A program made the position numbers and the translations under genes. From an uncultured Pelagibacteraceae bacterium (lineage in GTDB: Bacteria; Pseudomonadota; Alphaproteobacteria; Pelagibacterales; Pelagibacteraceae), in contig CACGVB010000001.1 of the NCBI GenBank assembly GCA_902576395.1, positions 1-44,419 of the forward strand: a stretch of DNA of 44,419 nucleotides. Reading direction: 5' to 3'. The notes below the pieces were generated by a model. It was not told the origin of the DNA, did not search any database, and worked only from the letters and a program-made list of their open reading frames with translations. This document shows, piece by piece, positions 1 to 9,443 of this stretch (the first letter of the stretch is position 1; the number at the start of each line of letters is the position of its first letter).

Positions 1-78
1 AAAAAAAATGATTTAGTTAATGTCGAGATTGACATTATGTCAAAATACGTAAAAAAATTTATCAATGAAAAAAAGTAA
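1..78 (+). CDS. ribE: Riboflavin synthase alpha subunit, C-terminal end (partial)
   Basis: The window opens inside this gene. Reading from base 1 gives 25 codons ending in TAA at 76-78. The visible tail contains DLVNVEID followed by MSKYVKKF, which matches the conserved end of riboflavin synthase (the DLVNIE-D-x-hydrophobic-KYV pattern). The enzyme dismutates two 6,7-dimethyl-8-ribityllumazine molecules into riboflavin. The last 14 bases overlap the start of ribB, and ribH follows, so the riboflavin operon context supports the call. Only the tail is visible, so length and active site cannot be judged. Confidence 0.75.
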   Translation, partial: KKNDLVNVEIDIMSKYVKKFINEKK

Positions 79-1180
79 TTTTAGCTCAATAGAAAGTATA
101 ATTAAGACAGTCAAGAAAAATGGAATGTATATTCTTGTTGATGATGAAAGCAAACATGAAGAAATGGAAAACGAAGGTGATTTAGTAATTTCAACATCAG
201 CTGTTAATCCTAATCATATTAATTTCATGGCCAAACATGCAAGAGGATTAATTTGTTTAGCAATGGATAATGCACAATCAAAAAAAATTGGATTAACTTT
301 AGCTTCACCAATAAATCAATCCAGAAGCAAAACTGCCTTTACTTACTCTATTGAAGCTAAAAAAGGTGTTACAACAGGTATATCTGCCTATGATCGTGCT
401 AGAACAATTAAAGCTGCGTCAAATAAAAATGCAAAAAAAAATGATATTGTATCTCCAGGACATGTTTTTCCAGTTATAGCAAGAGATGGAGGTGTACTTG
501 TTAGAGCAGGGCATACTGAGGCTTCAGTTGATATATCAAAACTTGCTAAAAAAAATAATTCAGCTGTTATTTGTGAAATTATGGCAGATGACGGAAAAAT
601 GGCGACAGGTAAAACATTATTTAATTTTGCTAAAAAACATAAACTTAAAATAGGTAAGATCGAAGATTTAATTGCTTATAGGTTAAAGAGAGAGAAACTT
701 GTTAAATTAAAAAAAACTTCTTCAATAATTGTTCAAAAACAAAAATTTAAAATAAAAGTATTTGAAAATATACTTGATGGATCAGAAAACTTTGCACTGA
801 TAAAGGGTAGCTTAAAGAAAGGAGCTGTGCCTAGATTAAGAGTAATATCATCTAATGTAGTTCAAAATTATCTAATTAATCAAAAACTGCCAAATTCATT
901 CGATAAAACAATCTCATATTTTAAAAAATATAATACTTGTGTTCTTGTATTTATAAGAGACCCTAATTTAAAATCAGTAACTCAAACACTTAAACAGTAT
1001 AAAAGTAAAACTTTTTATAAAAAAGGTCATGACAAATTGATCAGAAACTATGGTATTGGGGCCCAAATTATTAAATCTTTAAATATTAAAAATATGATAC
1101 TTGTTACTAGATCTAAAAAAAAAGTGATAGGTTTAGAAGGATATGGCATTAAAATTAAGAAACAGGAAATTATAAGGTGA
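65..1180 (+). CDS. ribB: 3,4-dihydroxy-2-butanone-4-phosphate synthase with degenerate GTP cyclohydrolase II domain (RibBA/RibBX type)
   Basis: Residues 1 to about 205 are a RibB domain, which converts ribulose 5-phosphate to DHBP. It carries ENEGDL (35-40), a PGHVFP block, RAGHTEASVD and CEIMADDGKM. The C-terminal 150 or so residues align with GTP cyclohydrolase II near the end (RNYGIGAQI, VGLEGYGI). They lack the zinc-binding Cys and the CDCG segment, so this half should not be a working cyclohydrolase. Similar RibBA proteins with a dead RibA half are known in alphaproteobacteria. Oddities: four extra residues between DDE (26-28) and ENEGD, and Met in place of the conserved Arg (E. coli Arg37). 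The gene overlaps ribE by 14 bp and ribH by 4 bp. GTP cyclohydrolase must be encoded elsewhere. Confidence 0.9.
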   Translation: MKKSNFSSIESIIKTVKKNGMYILVDDESKHEEMENEGDLVISTSAVNPNHINFMAKHARGLICLAMDNAQSKKIGLTLASPINQSRSKTAFTYSIEAKKGVTTGISAYDRARTIKAASNKNAKKNDIVSPGHVFPVIARDGGVLVRAGHTEASVDISKLAKKNNSAVICEIMADDGKMATGKTLFNFAKKHKLKIGKIEDLIAYRLKREKLVKLKKTSSIIVQKQKFKIKVFENILDGSENFALIKGSLKKGAVPRLRVISSNVVQNYLINQKLPNSFDKTISYFKKYNTCVLVFIRDPNLKSVTQTLKQYKSKTFYKKGHDKLIRNYGIGAQIIKSLNIKNMILVTRSKKKVIGLEGYGIKIKKQEIIR

Positions 1181-1563
1181 AAAAAAAAATTCTAATTGTT
1201 GTTGCAAATTATTATGAAAACATTGCCAGGTCTTTGTTAAAAAGTGCAAAAAATAAACTTAAAAATAAATACAGTATAAAGGTGATTAATGTACCTGGTG
1301 CATTTGAGATACCTGTAACTATATCCAAAAATTTAAATAAGTTTAATGGTTTTATTGCTTTAGGATGCGTGATTAAAGGTCAAACACCTCATTTTGATTT
1401 TATATCCAGAGCAACTACTGACTCATTGATGACATTATCAATAGCATCTAAGAAACCAATAGGAAACGGTGTAATTACTTGCTTAAACAAAAAACAAGCT
1501 ATTGCACGTGGCAAGAAAGGTTCAGAGGCTGCGGAAGCAGTTTTATCTGTTCTTTCTCAATAG
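1177..1563 (+). CDS. ribH: 6,7-dimethyl-8-ribityllumazine synthase
   Basis: This is lumazine synthase, which condenses DHBP with the ribityl-aminopyrimidine to form the substrate of riboflavin synthase. Diagnostic elements are VPGAFEIP (39-46) and GCVIKGQTPHFDFI (63-76), in which His72 is the expected general base. A late GSEAAEAVL segment follows. At 128 aa it is shorter than the usual 150 or so, mainly at the N-terminus, in keeping with a streamlined genome. The start is GTG inside the GTGA overlap with the ribB stop, which implies translational coupling. nusB begins 3 bp after the stop. Confidence 0.93.
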   Translation: MKKKILIVVANYYENIARSLLKSAKNKLKNKYSIKVINVPGAFEIPVTISKNLNKFNGFIALGCVIKGQTPHFDFISRATTDSLMTLSIASKKPIGNGVITCLNKKQAIARGKKGSEAAEAVLSVLSQ

Positions 1564-1566
1564 ATT

Positions 1567-1971
1567 ATGACAGTTCAATTTTCACCTCAAAGAAATCCTA
1601 GAGTAATAATAATACAAAAACTCTATGGAAAACTTTTTAATAATGAAGAAAATATAACTTTTCCTAAACATAGATTTAAAAAGTTTATCAAAGATATTGT
1701 TAATGGAACTATCGAGAGAGAAGATTTAATAAATACAGAAATTAATAATCATTTGGAAGAAGATTTAAAAATTAATAATATGGATAAAGTTTTTCAAATT
1801 ATAATTAAAAGTGCAATATTTGAATTCTTATATAAACCAAATACTTCAATAAAAATTATTATTAATGAATATCTTAAAGCATCAAATTTTTTCATAGATG
1901 ATTCACAGACCAAATATTTGAATGCATTATTAGATAAGATTTCAAAAAAAATTAGAATAAGCAATGGATGA
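1567..1971 (+). CDS. nusB: Transcription antitermination protein NusB
   Basis: NusB is a small all-helical protein that binds boxA RNA together with ribosomal protein S10 (NusE) and promotes rRNA antitermination. The 134-aa product has the family layout: an N-terminal IQKLYGKL helix in place of the usual ALQALYQ, a central stretch ending in the IIKSAIFEFLY helix, and the INEYLKAS-F pattern before a C-terminal N-x-LLDKI helix. The ribH-nusB-thiL order is widely conserved in bacteria. It lies 3 bp after ribH and overlaps thiL by 8 bp. Sequence identity to well-studied NusB is visibly low, so context carries part of the call. Confidence 0.88.
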   Translation: MTVQFSPQRNPRVIIIQKLYGKLFNNEENITFPKHRFKKFIKDIVNGTIEREDLINTEINNHLEEDLKINNMDKVFQIIIKSAIFEFLYKPNTSIKIIINEYLKASNFFIDDSQTKYLNALLDKISKKIRISNG

Positions 1972-2923
1972 GTTTACTCTAATTCAAAAATACTTTAAAA
2001 AATTAACCTATAATAACCCATCAGCATTAAGTTTGAATGATGATGTTTTTTTTGACAAAAAAAAAAGTGTTGTGATTTCAACAGATACTTATTTAGAAGG
2101 TGTTCATTTTCTAAATTTCAGAAACCCTGATTTAGTAATAAAAAAAATAATAAGATCTTCAATATCAGATTTGTATTGCAAAGGTGTTACACCAAAATTT
2201 GTCTTTATATGTGCTAGTGGAAATAATAAATCTTTCTCAAATAAAAATCTTAATATTATCTCTAAAAGTCTTAAAGAAGAGCAGAAGAAATATGGTATTA
2301 AATTATCAGGTGGTGACACAACAAGATCAAATAAAGCAATCTTTACAATAATGTCATTAGGTTATTCAAAAAAAATAGTTAAAAGAAATAAATGTAAGAG
2401 TGGTGATGATGTATACGTAACTGGAAACATTGGTGATAGCTACTTAGGATTACAAATCTTAAAAAGAAATATTTTATTAAATAGAAAAAAATATAACTAT
2501 TTTATAAAAAAATATTATTTACCCGACTTACCTATTAAGATTTGTTCAAACCTTTTTGATTTTGCAAATTCCTCAATAGATATTTCAGATGGTTTATTTG
2601 GAGATTTGAGCAAGTTAATCAATAAAAGTAAATTATTTTACAATATTGATATAAATAAAGTTCCAATTTCAGTAAACTTAAAAAAATATCTTATTAAATT
2701 CAAAAAAAAAAAAATTAACTTCATTTCAAAAGGAGATGATTATCAAATTTTATTTACATCCTCAAAATCTAAGAGAAATTATATTCACAAATATTTCAAA
2801 AAGATGAATCAAAAAGTAACATTAATTGGTAATTTAACTAAGGATGCAAAAAATAATGAAATTATTGATGGTGATAAGATATTAAAACATGCAAATAATG
2901 AAGGATATTCGCACAATTTCTAA
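1964..2923 (+). CDS. thiL: Thiamine-monophosphate kinase
   Basis: ThiL phosphorylates thiamine monophosphate to the cofactor thiamine diphosphate. The 319-aa protein has the PurM-like layout: a DEFTLIQKYF start, an early LNDDV motif (Mg-ATP site), STDTYLEGVHF, SGGDTTRS, ISDGLFGDL and GDDYQILF near the C-terminus. The start overlaps nusB. An A13 run at 2702-2714 encodes four consecutive lysines within KFKKKKINF. The reading frame is intact across it despite the slippage risk. About 74 bp separate this gene from hppA, and a candidate promoter lies there, so the rib-nusB-thiL operon probably ends here. Confidence 0.93.
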   Translation: MDEFTLIQKYFKKLTYNNPSALSLNDDVFFDKKKSVVISTDTYLEGVHFLNFRNPDLVIKKIIRSSISDLYCKGVTPKFVFICASGNNKSFSNKNLNIISKSLKEEQKKYGIKLSGGDTTRSNKAIFTIMSLGYSKKIVKRNKCKSGDDVYVTGNIGDSYLGLQILKRNILLNRKKYNYFIKKYYLPDLPIKICSNLFDFANSSIDISDGLFGDLSKLINKSKLFYNIDINKVPISVNLKKYLIKFKKKKINFISKGDDYQILFTSSKSKRNYIHKYFKKMNQKVTLIGNLTKDAKNNEIIDGDKILKHANNEGYSHNF

Positions 2924-2935
2924 CAAAGTTAAATA

Positions 2936-2963
2936 TTGCGTTTTATATCATATTTTGTATTAC
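2936..2963 (+). promoter_or_regulatory. Candidate sigma-70 promoter for hppA
   Basis: TTGCGT at 2936-2941 and TATTAC at 2958-2963 are separated by 16 bp, 34 bp upstream of the hppA start codon, which has an AAAGGA ribosome-binding site. In DNA this AT-rich such matches arise easily by chance. The position in one of the few real gaps supports it. Confidence 0.35.
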
Positions 2964-2997
2964 ATATTTTTCAAAACTTTAATAAACAAAGGAATCA

Positions 2998-5103
2998 ATG
3001 AACTCATCAACTGAAACAATAATGTATTATATTATAGCGGCTGGAATATTATCCATCGTTTACGGTTTTATAACTGGAAGAAATATTTTAAATTCAAGCT
3101 CAGGTAACTCTAAAATGCTTGAAATTGCATCTGCAATTCAAGAAGGAGCTAGAGCATATTTAAATAGACAATATAAAACAATCGCAATAGTTGGTGTGGT
3201 AGTCCTTATTATTATTACAATTTTATTTAGTCCTTTAGTTGGTTTAGGTTATTTAATTGGGGCAACTTTATCAGGTATAGCTGGCTATGTTGGGATGCTT
3301 GTTTCTGTACAAGCTAACGTTAGAACAGCTGAAGCCTCAAGAAAAAGTTTAGCAAGTGGATTGTCCATAGCATTTAAGTCAGGAGCAGTAACTGGAATGT
3401 TGGTTGCTGGACTGGCATTACTTTCAATTGCAGTTTACTATTATATTTTAATTAAAATTGGTGTTGAGGAAAGAGAAATAGTTAACGCACTTGTTGCGTT
3501 AGGTTTTGGTGCATCACTAATCTCTATTTTTGCAAGACTTGGTGGTGGTATTTTTACAAAAGGTGCTGATGTAGGTGCTGATCTAGTTGGCAAGGTTGAA
3601 GCTGGTATTCCAGAAGATGATCCAAGAAACCCTGCAGTTATTGCAGACAACGTTGGTGACAATGTGGGAGATTGTGCAGGTATGGCAGCTGATCTTTTTG
3701 AAACTTATGCTGTTACTATTGTTGCTACAATGGTCCTTTCATCTATTTTCTTTGTAAATGATTTAAATATGATGATCTATCCATTGGCTATTGGTGGAGT
3801 TTGTATTTTAACGTCTATACTTGGAACTTTTTTTGTTACTCTTGGTAAAGATAAAAATATCATGAAAGCGATGTACAAAGGCTTTGTAATAACTGCAATT
3901 AGTTCTTTAGTAATTCTATTTCCAATTACAAAACATGTAATAGGCTTTACCACTGAATATGTAGCAAATGGAAAAATATTCAATGGTTTAAGTCTATATT
4001 ATTGTGGAATTATTGGTTTAGTAATAACAGGATTAATAATTTGGATTACAGAATATTACACAGGAACTGATTACAGACCTGTTAAAAGTGTTGCTAAATC
4101 TTCAACAACAGGTCATGGAACAAATGTTATTCAAGGATTAGCTGTATCTATGGAGGCAACTGCTGTTCCAGCATTGATAATTGTTGGTGGAATTTTATGG
4201 ACTAACCATATAGCAGGACTTTATGGAATTGCTATTGCTGTAACTACAATGCTTGCGCTAGCTGGAATGGTTGTTGCTTTAGATGCTTATGGGCCTGTTA
4301 CAGATAATGCTGGCGGTATAGCTGAAATGTCAAATCTTCCAAAAAATGTACGTAGAACTACAGATGCCCTTGATGCAGTTGGTAATACAACAAAAGCTGT
4401 AACTAAAGGTTATGCTATAGGCTCTGCAGGTCTTGGTGCATTAGTTCTTTTTGCAGCATATACAGAAGATATAAAGCATTTTTCAAAAGTTGCTGGATCA
4501 AATTTAGAGGGTATATCTGTTACTTTTGATTTATCTAATCCGTACGTGGTTGTAGGATTACTAATTGGCGGCATGCTTCCTTATTTATTCGGATCAATGG
4601 GAATGCAAGCAGTGGGTAGAGCAGGTGGTGCTGTGGTAATTGAAGTCAGAAGACAATTTAAAAAAATACCAGGTATAATGAAAAAAAAAGCTAAACCTGA
4701 TTATGGTAAACTTGTTGATTTGCTAACTAGAGCTGCAATTAAGGAAATGGTAATTCCATCATTACTGCCAATTTTATCTCCAATTGTTTTATACTTAGTA
4801 ATTTATTTTATTGGTGGACAAGTTGCTGCATTATCATCTCTTGGAGCAATGTTACTAGGTGTTATTATAACAGGTCTGTTTGTTGCTGTTTCAATGACAG
4901 CTGGGGGTGGTGCTTGGGACAATGCAAAAAAATATATTGAGGATGGAAAATTTGGAGGAAAAGGATCAGAGGCACACAAAGCTGCAGTAACTGGTGATAC
5001 TGTAGGTGACCCATATAAAGATACAGCAGGACCAGCCGTGAATCCAATGATTAAAATTACAAATATTGTAGCATTACTTCTTTTGGCTGTAATTGCGGGT
5101 TAG
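2998..5103 (+). CDS. hppA: Membrane-bound proton-translocating pyrophosphatase (K+-independent type)
   Basis: This integral membrane PPi hydrolase (701 aa, about 16 TM helices expected) pumps H+ out using pyrophosphate energy. The substrate and Mg-binding core is present: [25 protein letters not shown] (Asp217, Asp221 and Asp225 fall here) followed by [12 protein letters not shown]. The late [15 protein letters not shown] motif is also present. At 462-469 the sequence is GNTTKAVT. Lys466, with Thr469, is the published signature of K+-independent H+-PPases, whereas K+-dependent enzymes have Ala at the Lys position. The 3' end overlaps the convergent glycosyltransferase gene by 30 bp. Confidence 0.97.
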   Translation: MNSSTETIMYYIIAAGILSIVYGFITGRNILNSSSGNSKMLEIASAIQEGARAYLNRQYKTIAIVGVVVLIIITILFSPLVGLGYLIGATLSGIAGYVGMLVSVQANVRTAEASRKSLASGLSIAFKSGAVTGMLVAGLALLSIAVYYYILIKIGVEEREIVNALVALGFGASLISIFARLGGGIFTKGADVGADLVGKVEAGIPEDDPRNPAVIADNVGDNVGDCAGMAADLFETYAVTIVATMVLSSIFFVNDLNMMIYPLAIGGVCILTSILGTFFVTLGKDKNIMKAMYKGFVITAISSLVILFPITKHVIGFTTEYVANGKIFNGLSLYYCGIIGLVITGLIIWITEYYTGTDYRPVKSVAKSSTTGHGTNVIQGLAVSMEATAVPALIIVGGILWTNHIAGLYGIAIAVTTMLALAGMVVALDAYGPVTDNAGGIAEMSNLPKNVRRTTDALDAVGNTTKAVTKGYAIGSAGLGALVLFAAYTEDIKHFSKVAGSNLEGISVTFDLSNPYVVVGLLIGGMLPYLFGSMGMQAVGRAGGAVVIEVRRQFKKIPGIMKKKAKPDYGKLVDLLTRAAIKEMVIPSLLPILSPIVLYLVIYFIGGQVAALSSLGAMLLGVIITGLFVAVSMTAGGGAWDNAKKYIEDGKFGGKGSEAHKAAVTGDTVGDPYKDTAGPAVNPMIKITNIVALLLLAVIAG

Positions 5104-6069
5104 ATAATTATCTAAATAATTTTGATAATTTTCATTCCAGAGGTTTTTCCACTCATCTTGAACGTCCGGTACATGTCTTGATATATGGTATGCTAAAGAA
5201 CCTATGGGAGCTAAACAATAATTATTTTTATAAATTTCGTGTAATGGTTTTTCAAAAGGATCATTTATTTGCTCCCCAACTAATTTAATATTTTCTTTAT
5301 TCTCTTCATATATTTTTTTAGAAAACATTATAGTAAGTAATGTTTCTCCAACGCTTCTCCATTTATAATTACTACCTAAAAATAATGATGTTGAATACAG
5401 TGCGTCATAATAAAAAGGATAATCAGCTGGACACATAATTATGTCTTTTTTAATAAGTGAAGAAATCCTTGAATAACTTAACAACATTTCTTCAATACAA
5501 TGTTGCTCAAAAAGGTAATCATCTTCAACAAATAAAATTAAGTCCTCAGAACTTTCTGCTTGATCACAGCATTCTAAATATGAACCTCTATTTCCTACTA
5601 TTTTAACGATATGATTTTTAATTGATATTTTTTTATGTTTTAATATTTTTGAAATATGTTCATCGAATTTTTTATCAGAATTATCACCTATTAAATTAAC
5701 ACATACTTCAACATCTAGATTATTTAGCATTGATTCAAGTGATTTTTTTAAACTTAATAAACAAACTGAAATTAACGTTTTTTTATTTATATTTTTAATA
5801 ATACGTTGTGCACCCTTTGATGAATTCCAGAGATTATTATTGGGTGAATATCTAAAAAAAATGTCTAATTTTTTTATTTTTCGCGTTAAATTTAAGAATC
5901 CTCGTGAAAATATAAAAGATTTATCATTAAATTTAATAAATTTTTTATGAAAATTTTCGATGTTAGGGTTTATAATATTGAGTGTTTCCTTATCGTAAGC
6001 ATATACATTAAGTAATTTTAGTATAAATCTTTTAAGTTTTGGTTGCTTTAATAACTTTCTTTTAAACAT
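5074..6069 (-). CDS. Putative GT-A-fold glycosyltransferase
   Basis: The protein has 331 aa and no close family that I recognise. Residues about 98-200 look like a nucleotide-sugar-binding GT-A core: a hydrophobic strand (LISVCLL), a variable middle, then [12 protein letters not shown], in which Glu182-Asp183-Asp184 sit where DxD-type metal ligands are expected. Later [13 protein letters not shown] resembles acceptor-side segments of GT2-like enzymes. The first 95 residues are basic and might be a membrane-proximal or accessory region. It is the only minus-strand gene of the polysaccharide island. It is divergent from the operon (27 bp gap) and its end overlaps hppA by 30 bp. Role inferred: adding a sugar to LPS or other surface glycan. 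Confidence 0.6.
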   Translation of the reverse strand: MFKRKLLKQPKLKRFILKLLNVYAYDKETLNIINPNIENFHKKFIKFNDKSFIFSRGFLNLTRKIKKLDIFFRYSPNNNLWNSSKGAQRIIKNINKKTLISVCLLSLKKSLESMLNNLDVEVCVNLIGDNSDKKFDEHISKILKHKKISIKNHIVKIVGNRGSYLECCDQAESSEDLILFVEDDYLFEQHCIEEMLLSYSRISSLIKKDIIMCPADYPFYYDALYSTSLFLGSNYKWRSVGETLLTIMFSKKIYEENKENIKLVGEQINDPFEKPLHEIYKNNYCLAPIGSLAYHISRHVPDVQDEWKNLWNENYQNYLDNYLTRNYSQKK

Positions 6070-6096
6070 GAAAATTAATATATAAAATAAATATTT

Positions 6097-6354
6097 ATGA
6101 AGTTTTATGTATATTTAATTTATGCAAAAAACAATAACAATCGACTAATTACCTATGTAGGTTATACAAATAATTTAGAGAAAAGAATTTTACTTCATAA
6201 TAAATCAAAAGGAGCAAAATTTACAAGAGGAAAAAAATGGAAATTAATTTTTAAAAAGGAATTTACATCTAAAAATGAGGCTATGAAGTACGAATACGAA
6301 CTTAAAAAAGATCGAATAAAAAGGTCTAAAATTAAAATGAATTATTTTAAATGA
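6097..6354 (+). CDS. GIY-YIG nuclease-superfamily small protein (YhbQ/UPF0213-like)
   Basis: This 85-aa protein consists of a single GIY-YIG domain: YVYLIYAK (the GIY strand), TYVGYTNNLEKRILLHN (the YIG strand with the catalytic-type Arg and the following His-Asn), then AKFTRGKKWKL and the metal-ligand Glu in AMKYEYELKK. Stand-alone copies are common in bacteria. Their role (DNA repair-type nicking, or none known) is unsettled. It is the first gene of the plus-strand polysaccharide operon and overlaps the next gene by 4 bp (ATGA). This is odd company for a nuclease and suggests a link to island turnover. Confidence 0.85.
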   Translation: MKFYVYLIYAKNNNNRLITYVGYTNNLEKRILLHNKSKGAKFTRGKKWKLIFKKEFTSKNEAMKYEYELKKDRIKRSKIKMNYFK

Positions 6355-7391
6355 AAAGATATAAAATTTTACATATAACAGATTTGCATTTTAGGCACAA
6401 TGGAAGACTTTTTTATTCAACTGGAAAAAAACTGAATAATGGTCTGATACTAAACGGACATAACGTTTTAAATGTTTCAGATAGGGATTTGACTTCACAA
6501 AGAAAGAATATTTTTGATATAGGTTCCAAAAAATATCTATTAGATAAAATTAATACTAATATAGAAAATTTTAGACCAGATATGATTCTTTTAGGGCATG
6601 TTGATAGATTAGACTATGAAGGTTTTATTAAATTAAAAGAAAAATATAATTCTATAAAATTTGCTCAATGGTTTTTAGATCCCTTAAACACTGAAGGACC
6701 AGATTATGAAAAAAATAAAAATCGTTTTTTTCTTAAATATCAATTCTGTGATGCAAATTTTGTTACTACCTCTGTTAAAGAATTAGATTTTGCAAATAGA
6801 AAGAAGACATTTTTTATTCCCAATCCAATTGATCCATCAATTGATATTTATAGAAATTTTTTAAGCGATAAAAAAATTGATATGTTTATTGCCATTAGTC
6901 ACGGTCAACATCGAGGGATATTAAAAAGAGATTTTATAGACGACAGAGTAAAAGTTATTGAAAAAATGACAAAAAAAATAGAATATAATATTTTTGGTTA
7001 TAAAAATAATCCAGTATGGGGACAGGAATTTTTTGATGAATTGAAAAAGTGCTCTATGGCTATAAACTTGAGCAGAGGCAAACCTATAAAATATTATTCT
7101 AGTGATAGAATTTCATCGTTATTAGGAAACGGCCTTTTAACATTTATCCATCAAGATTATCATTACCAGGATTTTTTCAGTAATGATGAAATTGTAACGT
7201 ATAAAAATATTAATAATTTAAATAAAAAATTATTATTTTTTAAAAAAAATAAGAAACTATTAAAAAAAATAGCTGCCAAAGGTTATAAAAAAAGTCATAA
7301 AATTTTCAGTAATAAATTAATAAGCAGTTATATTGTGAGTAAAACAATGGATATTAAATTTATTAATAACCAAAAATGGATGAATGAATAA
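6351..7391 (+). CDS. CgeB-like GT-B glycosyltransferase
   Basis: The 346-aa protein has the layout of CgeB/DUF3880-type transferases. The N-terminal half reads ILHITDLHFRHNGRLFYS and includes an acceptor-like segment ending near IPNPIDPS. In the C-terminal half, FIAISHGQHRGILKR starts the nucleotide-binding domain. INLSRGKPIKYYSSDRISSLLGNG is the characteristic segment in which the chosen sugar-nucleotide site and the GNG-LTFI strand sit. C-terminal helices of about 60 residues follow. No membrane segments are seen. The ATGA overlap with the GIY-YIG gene and the 8-bp overlap with the next gene imply one transcript. Donor and acceptor are unknown. Confidence 0.7.
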   Translation: MKRYKILHITDLHFRHNGRLFYSTGKKLNNGLILNGHNVLNVSDRDLTSQRKNIFDIGSKKYLLDKINTNIENFRPDMILLGHVDRLDYEGFIKLKEKYNSIKFAQWFLDPLNTEGPDYEKNKNRFFLKYQFCDANFVTTSVKELDFANRKKTFFIPNPIDPSIDIYRNFLSDKKIDMFIAISHGQHRGILKRDFIDDRVKVIEKMTKKIEYNIFGYKNNPVWGQEFFDELKKCSMAINLSRGKPIKYYSSDRISSLLGNGLLTFIHQDYHYQDFFSNDEIVTYKNINNLNKKLLFFKKNKKLLKKIAAKGYKKSHKIFSNKLISSYIVSKTMDIKFINNQKWMNE

Positions 7392-8376
7392 ATTTTTGAT
7401 TTTCAGAACAGATAGGATTGGTGATTTTATTTTTTCTAGAATGTTAACTGAATCAATTAAATTAAAATATCCTGATAGTAAAATTGATTTTGTTTGTTCA
7501 ATGTATAATTCAAAATATATTAAAAATTTCAGAGATATAAGAAACATTTACATACTAGACAAATATAACATACCAATGTTGATTAAAAATTTAATCAAAA
7601 TTAACAAAGTTAATTATGATTATATAATAATTCTGGACGGTAAAAGAAGATCAATATTTTATTCTACATTATTAAAATCTAAAAAAAAATTTGTTATATT
7701 GAAGGATTTTAGACCATATTTAATTTTAAAATTTTTCTTTAATAAATATTTTATTAATTCAGAGGCAAATTCACAATTTAATAACTTTACTACAATTATA
7801 AATTATTTAAATCTAAAGGTGCCTGATAAAATTAATTATTATAATGGATATGGTTTTAAAAATTTAAAAAATAATTTAATATCAAATTTTACATTGTTGC
7901 ATCTTGATGAAAAATGGTTTGAAGGATTTTATCATAGTGATTATGAGTATATGAGTTTAAACTATAATAATTTTTATCAATTAATCAATACGATACATAG
8001 AAAGTTTAAAAAAAAAATTATTTTAACGTCTGGTAATATTAAAATTGATAATTTTGATCTTATTATTAAAAATAGATTTTATAAGAAAACAAAAAATATT
8101 TATTTTTCAAATAAGTTTAAAGATAAATTAATTTATTTTGAAAATACTTCTTTCCGCGACCTCGAAAGAATTGTTAAAAATAGTTCCTCAATAGTTTGTT
8201 GTGAAGGTGCAATCAGTCATGTATCCAATGCTTTTAACATTAAAACAATTGCTTTGATTAATAAAATGAGTTTTAAAACTGCAACTTATTGGACGAAACA
8301 TATGAACAATATAAGACTTGTTTATCGTGATAATATTAATTCTGTTTGCAAACAAATTAATAATGTTAAATTTTAA
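7384..8376 (+). CDS. GT9-like (heptosyltransferase-family) glycosyltransferase
   Basis: The N-terminus FLIFRTDRIGDFIFSRMLTESI matches the first strand and helix of GT9 enzymes (usual ILxxRxxxIGDxxxxxPxxxxL). Near the C-terminus CCEGAISHVSNAFNIKTIALIN corresponds to the family's GPxSGxxHxAxAxxxPxxALFG segment, with Glu-Gly-x-Ile-Ser-His replacing the textbook residues. At 330 aa it has normal family length. GT9 members usually add heptose or related sugars to lipid A-core. The actual substrate cannot be read from sequence. The stop lies 25 bp before the gmd start. A second GT9-like gene occurs at 12454-13497. Confidence 0.72.
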   Translation: MNKFLIFRTDRIGDFIFSRMLTESIKLKYPDSKIDFVCSMYNSKYIKNFRDIRNIYILDKYNIPMLIKNLIKINKVNYDYIIILDGKRRSIFYSTLLKSKKKFVILKDFRPYLILKFFFNKYFINSEANSQFNNFTTIINYLNLKVPDKINYYNGYGFKNLKNNLISNFTLLHLDEKWFEGFYHSDYEYMSLNYNNFYQLINTIHRKFKKKIILTSGNIKIDNFDLIIKNRFYKKTKNIYFSNKFKDKLIYFENTSFRDLERIVKNSSSIVCCEGAISHVSNAFNIKTIALINKMSFKTATYWTKHMNNIRLVYRDNINSVCKQINNVKF

Positions 8377-8401
8377 GTATTATTATAGTATTTAAATATT
8401 A

Positions 8402-9443
8402 ATGAAATCAAAAAAAAGCTCTTATATTTGGTATCACGGGACAAGATGGATCCTATTTAGCTGAATTCTTATTAAAGAAAAATTATATAATACACGGTGT
8501 AAAACGAAGATCTTCAAGTGCTAATACAGAGAGAATTGACCATATATTTGATAGTATAAACTTTAAAAGTAAAAATTTATTTATTCACTATGGAGATGTA
8601 ACAGACAGTTCTAGCACTTTAAGTTTAATTAATAAAATTAGACCAGATGAGATATATAATTTAGCTGCTCAAAGTCACGTAAGAGTGTCGTTTGATATTC
8701 CAGAATATACAGCTAATTCAACAGCTTTAGGATCTCTCAGGATCTTAGAAGCAATAAAAAATTTGAAATTAAGAAAAACGAAATATTACCAAGCATCGAG
8801 TTCAGAAATGTTTGGAAAACAAAATAAAGGTATTTCTCAAAATGAGAAAACTCCATTTCATCCAATGTCAATTTATGGAGTTTCAAAAGTCTTTTCATAC
8901 TACACGACTATTTATTATCGTGAAGCTTTTGGAATTTTTGCATGTAATGGGATCTTATTTAACCACGAGTCGCCTCGTAGAGGTCCAACATTTGTTACAA
9001 AAAAAATAGTTCAAGGTTTGGTTAGAATAAAGCAAAATAAACAATTATCACTTACCCTCGGAAACTTATATGCAGTAAGAGATTGGGGTCATGCAAAGGA
9101 TTACGTTGAAAGCATGTGGAAAATTCTACAATATAAAAAACCAGATGATTGGGTAATTGCGACAAATGAAGAACTGACGGTAAAAGAATTTATTAATAGA
9201 TGTGCTAAAAAACTGGATATTAAATTAATTTGGAAAAATAAAGGAATTAACGAAATAGGAATCGACAAAAATACAAATAAAATAATTATAAAAATTGACA
9301 AAAAGTACTTTAGACCAGGTGAAGTAGATTTTTTGAAAGGTAATTATTCAAAGGCAAAAAAACTTTTAAAATGGAGACCTAAATATAAATCGAGTAGTTT
9401 AATTGATGATATGATTAAATATGAATTAGATTTATATGAATAA
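8402..9443 (+). CDS. gmd: GDP-mannose 4,6-dehydratase, frame broken at an A8 tract near the start
   Basis: Gmd converts GDP-mannose to GDP-4-keto-6-deoxymannose using bound NADP. From 8418 one open frame runs to 9443 with the whole enzyme: GITGQDGSYLAEFLL (Rossmann Gly motif), RRSSS-NTERIDH, NLAAQSHVRVSF, the catalytic SSSEMFG and YGVSK, NHESPRRGPTFVT and FRPGEVD. No start codon exists in that frame upstream. A TGA lies at 8403-8405. The fitting ATG at 8402 is one base out of phase because of eight A's at 8410-8417. Seven A's would give the expected start MKSKKALIFGITGQDG. I read this as a homopolymer error, slippage or genuine phase-off state. It overlaps the next gene by 8 bp. Confidence 0.85.

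Noticed and set aside
8685-9443. Truncated gmd starting at GTG 8685
   Set aside because: The frame is open back to 8418 and encodes the essential nucleotide-binding motif, so the short version would be an artefact of the A8 frameshift.
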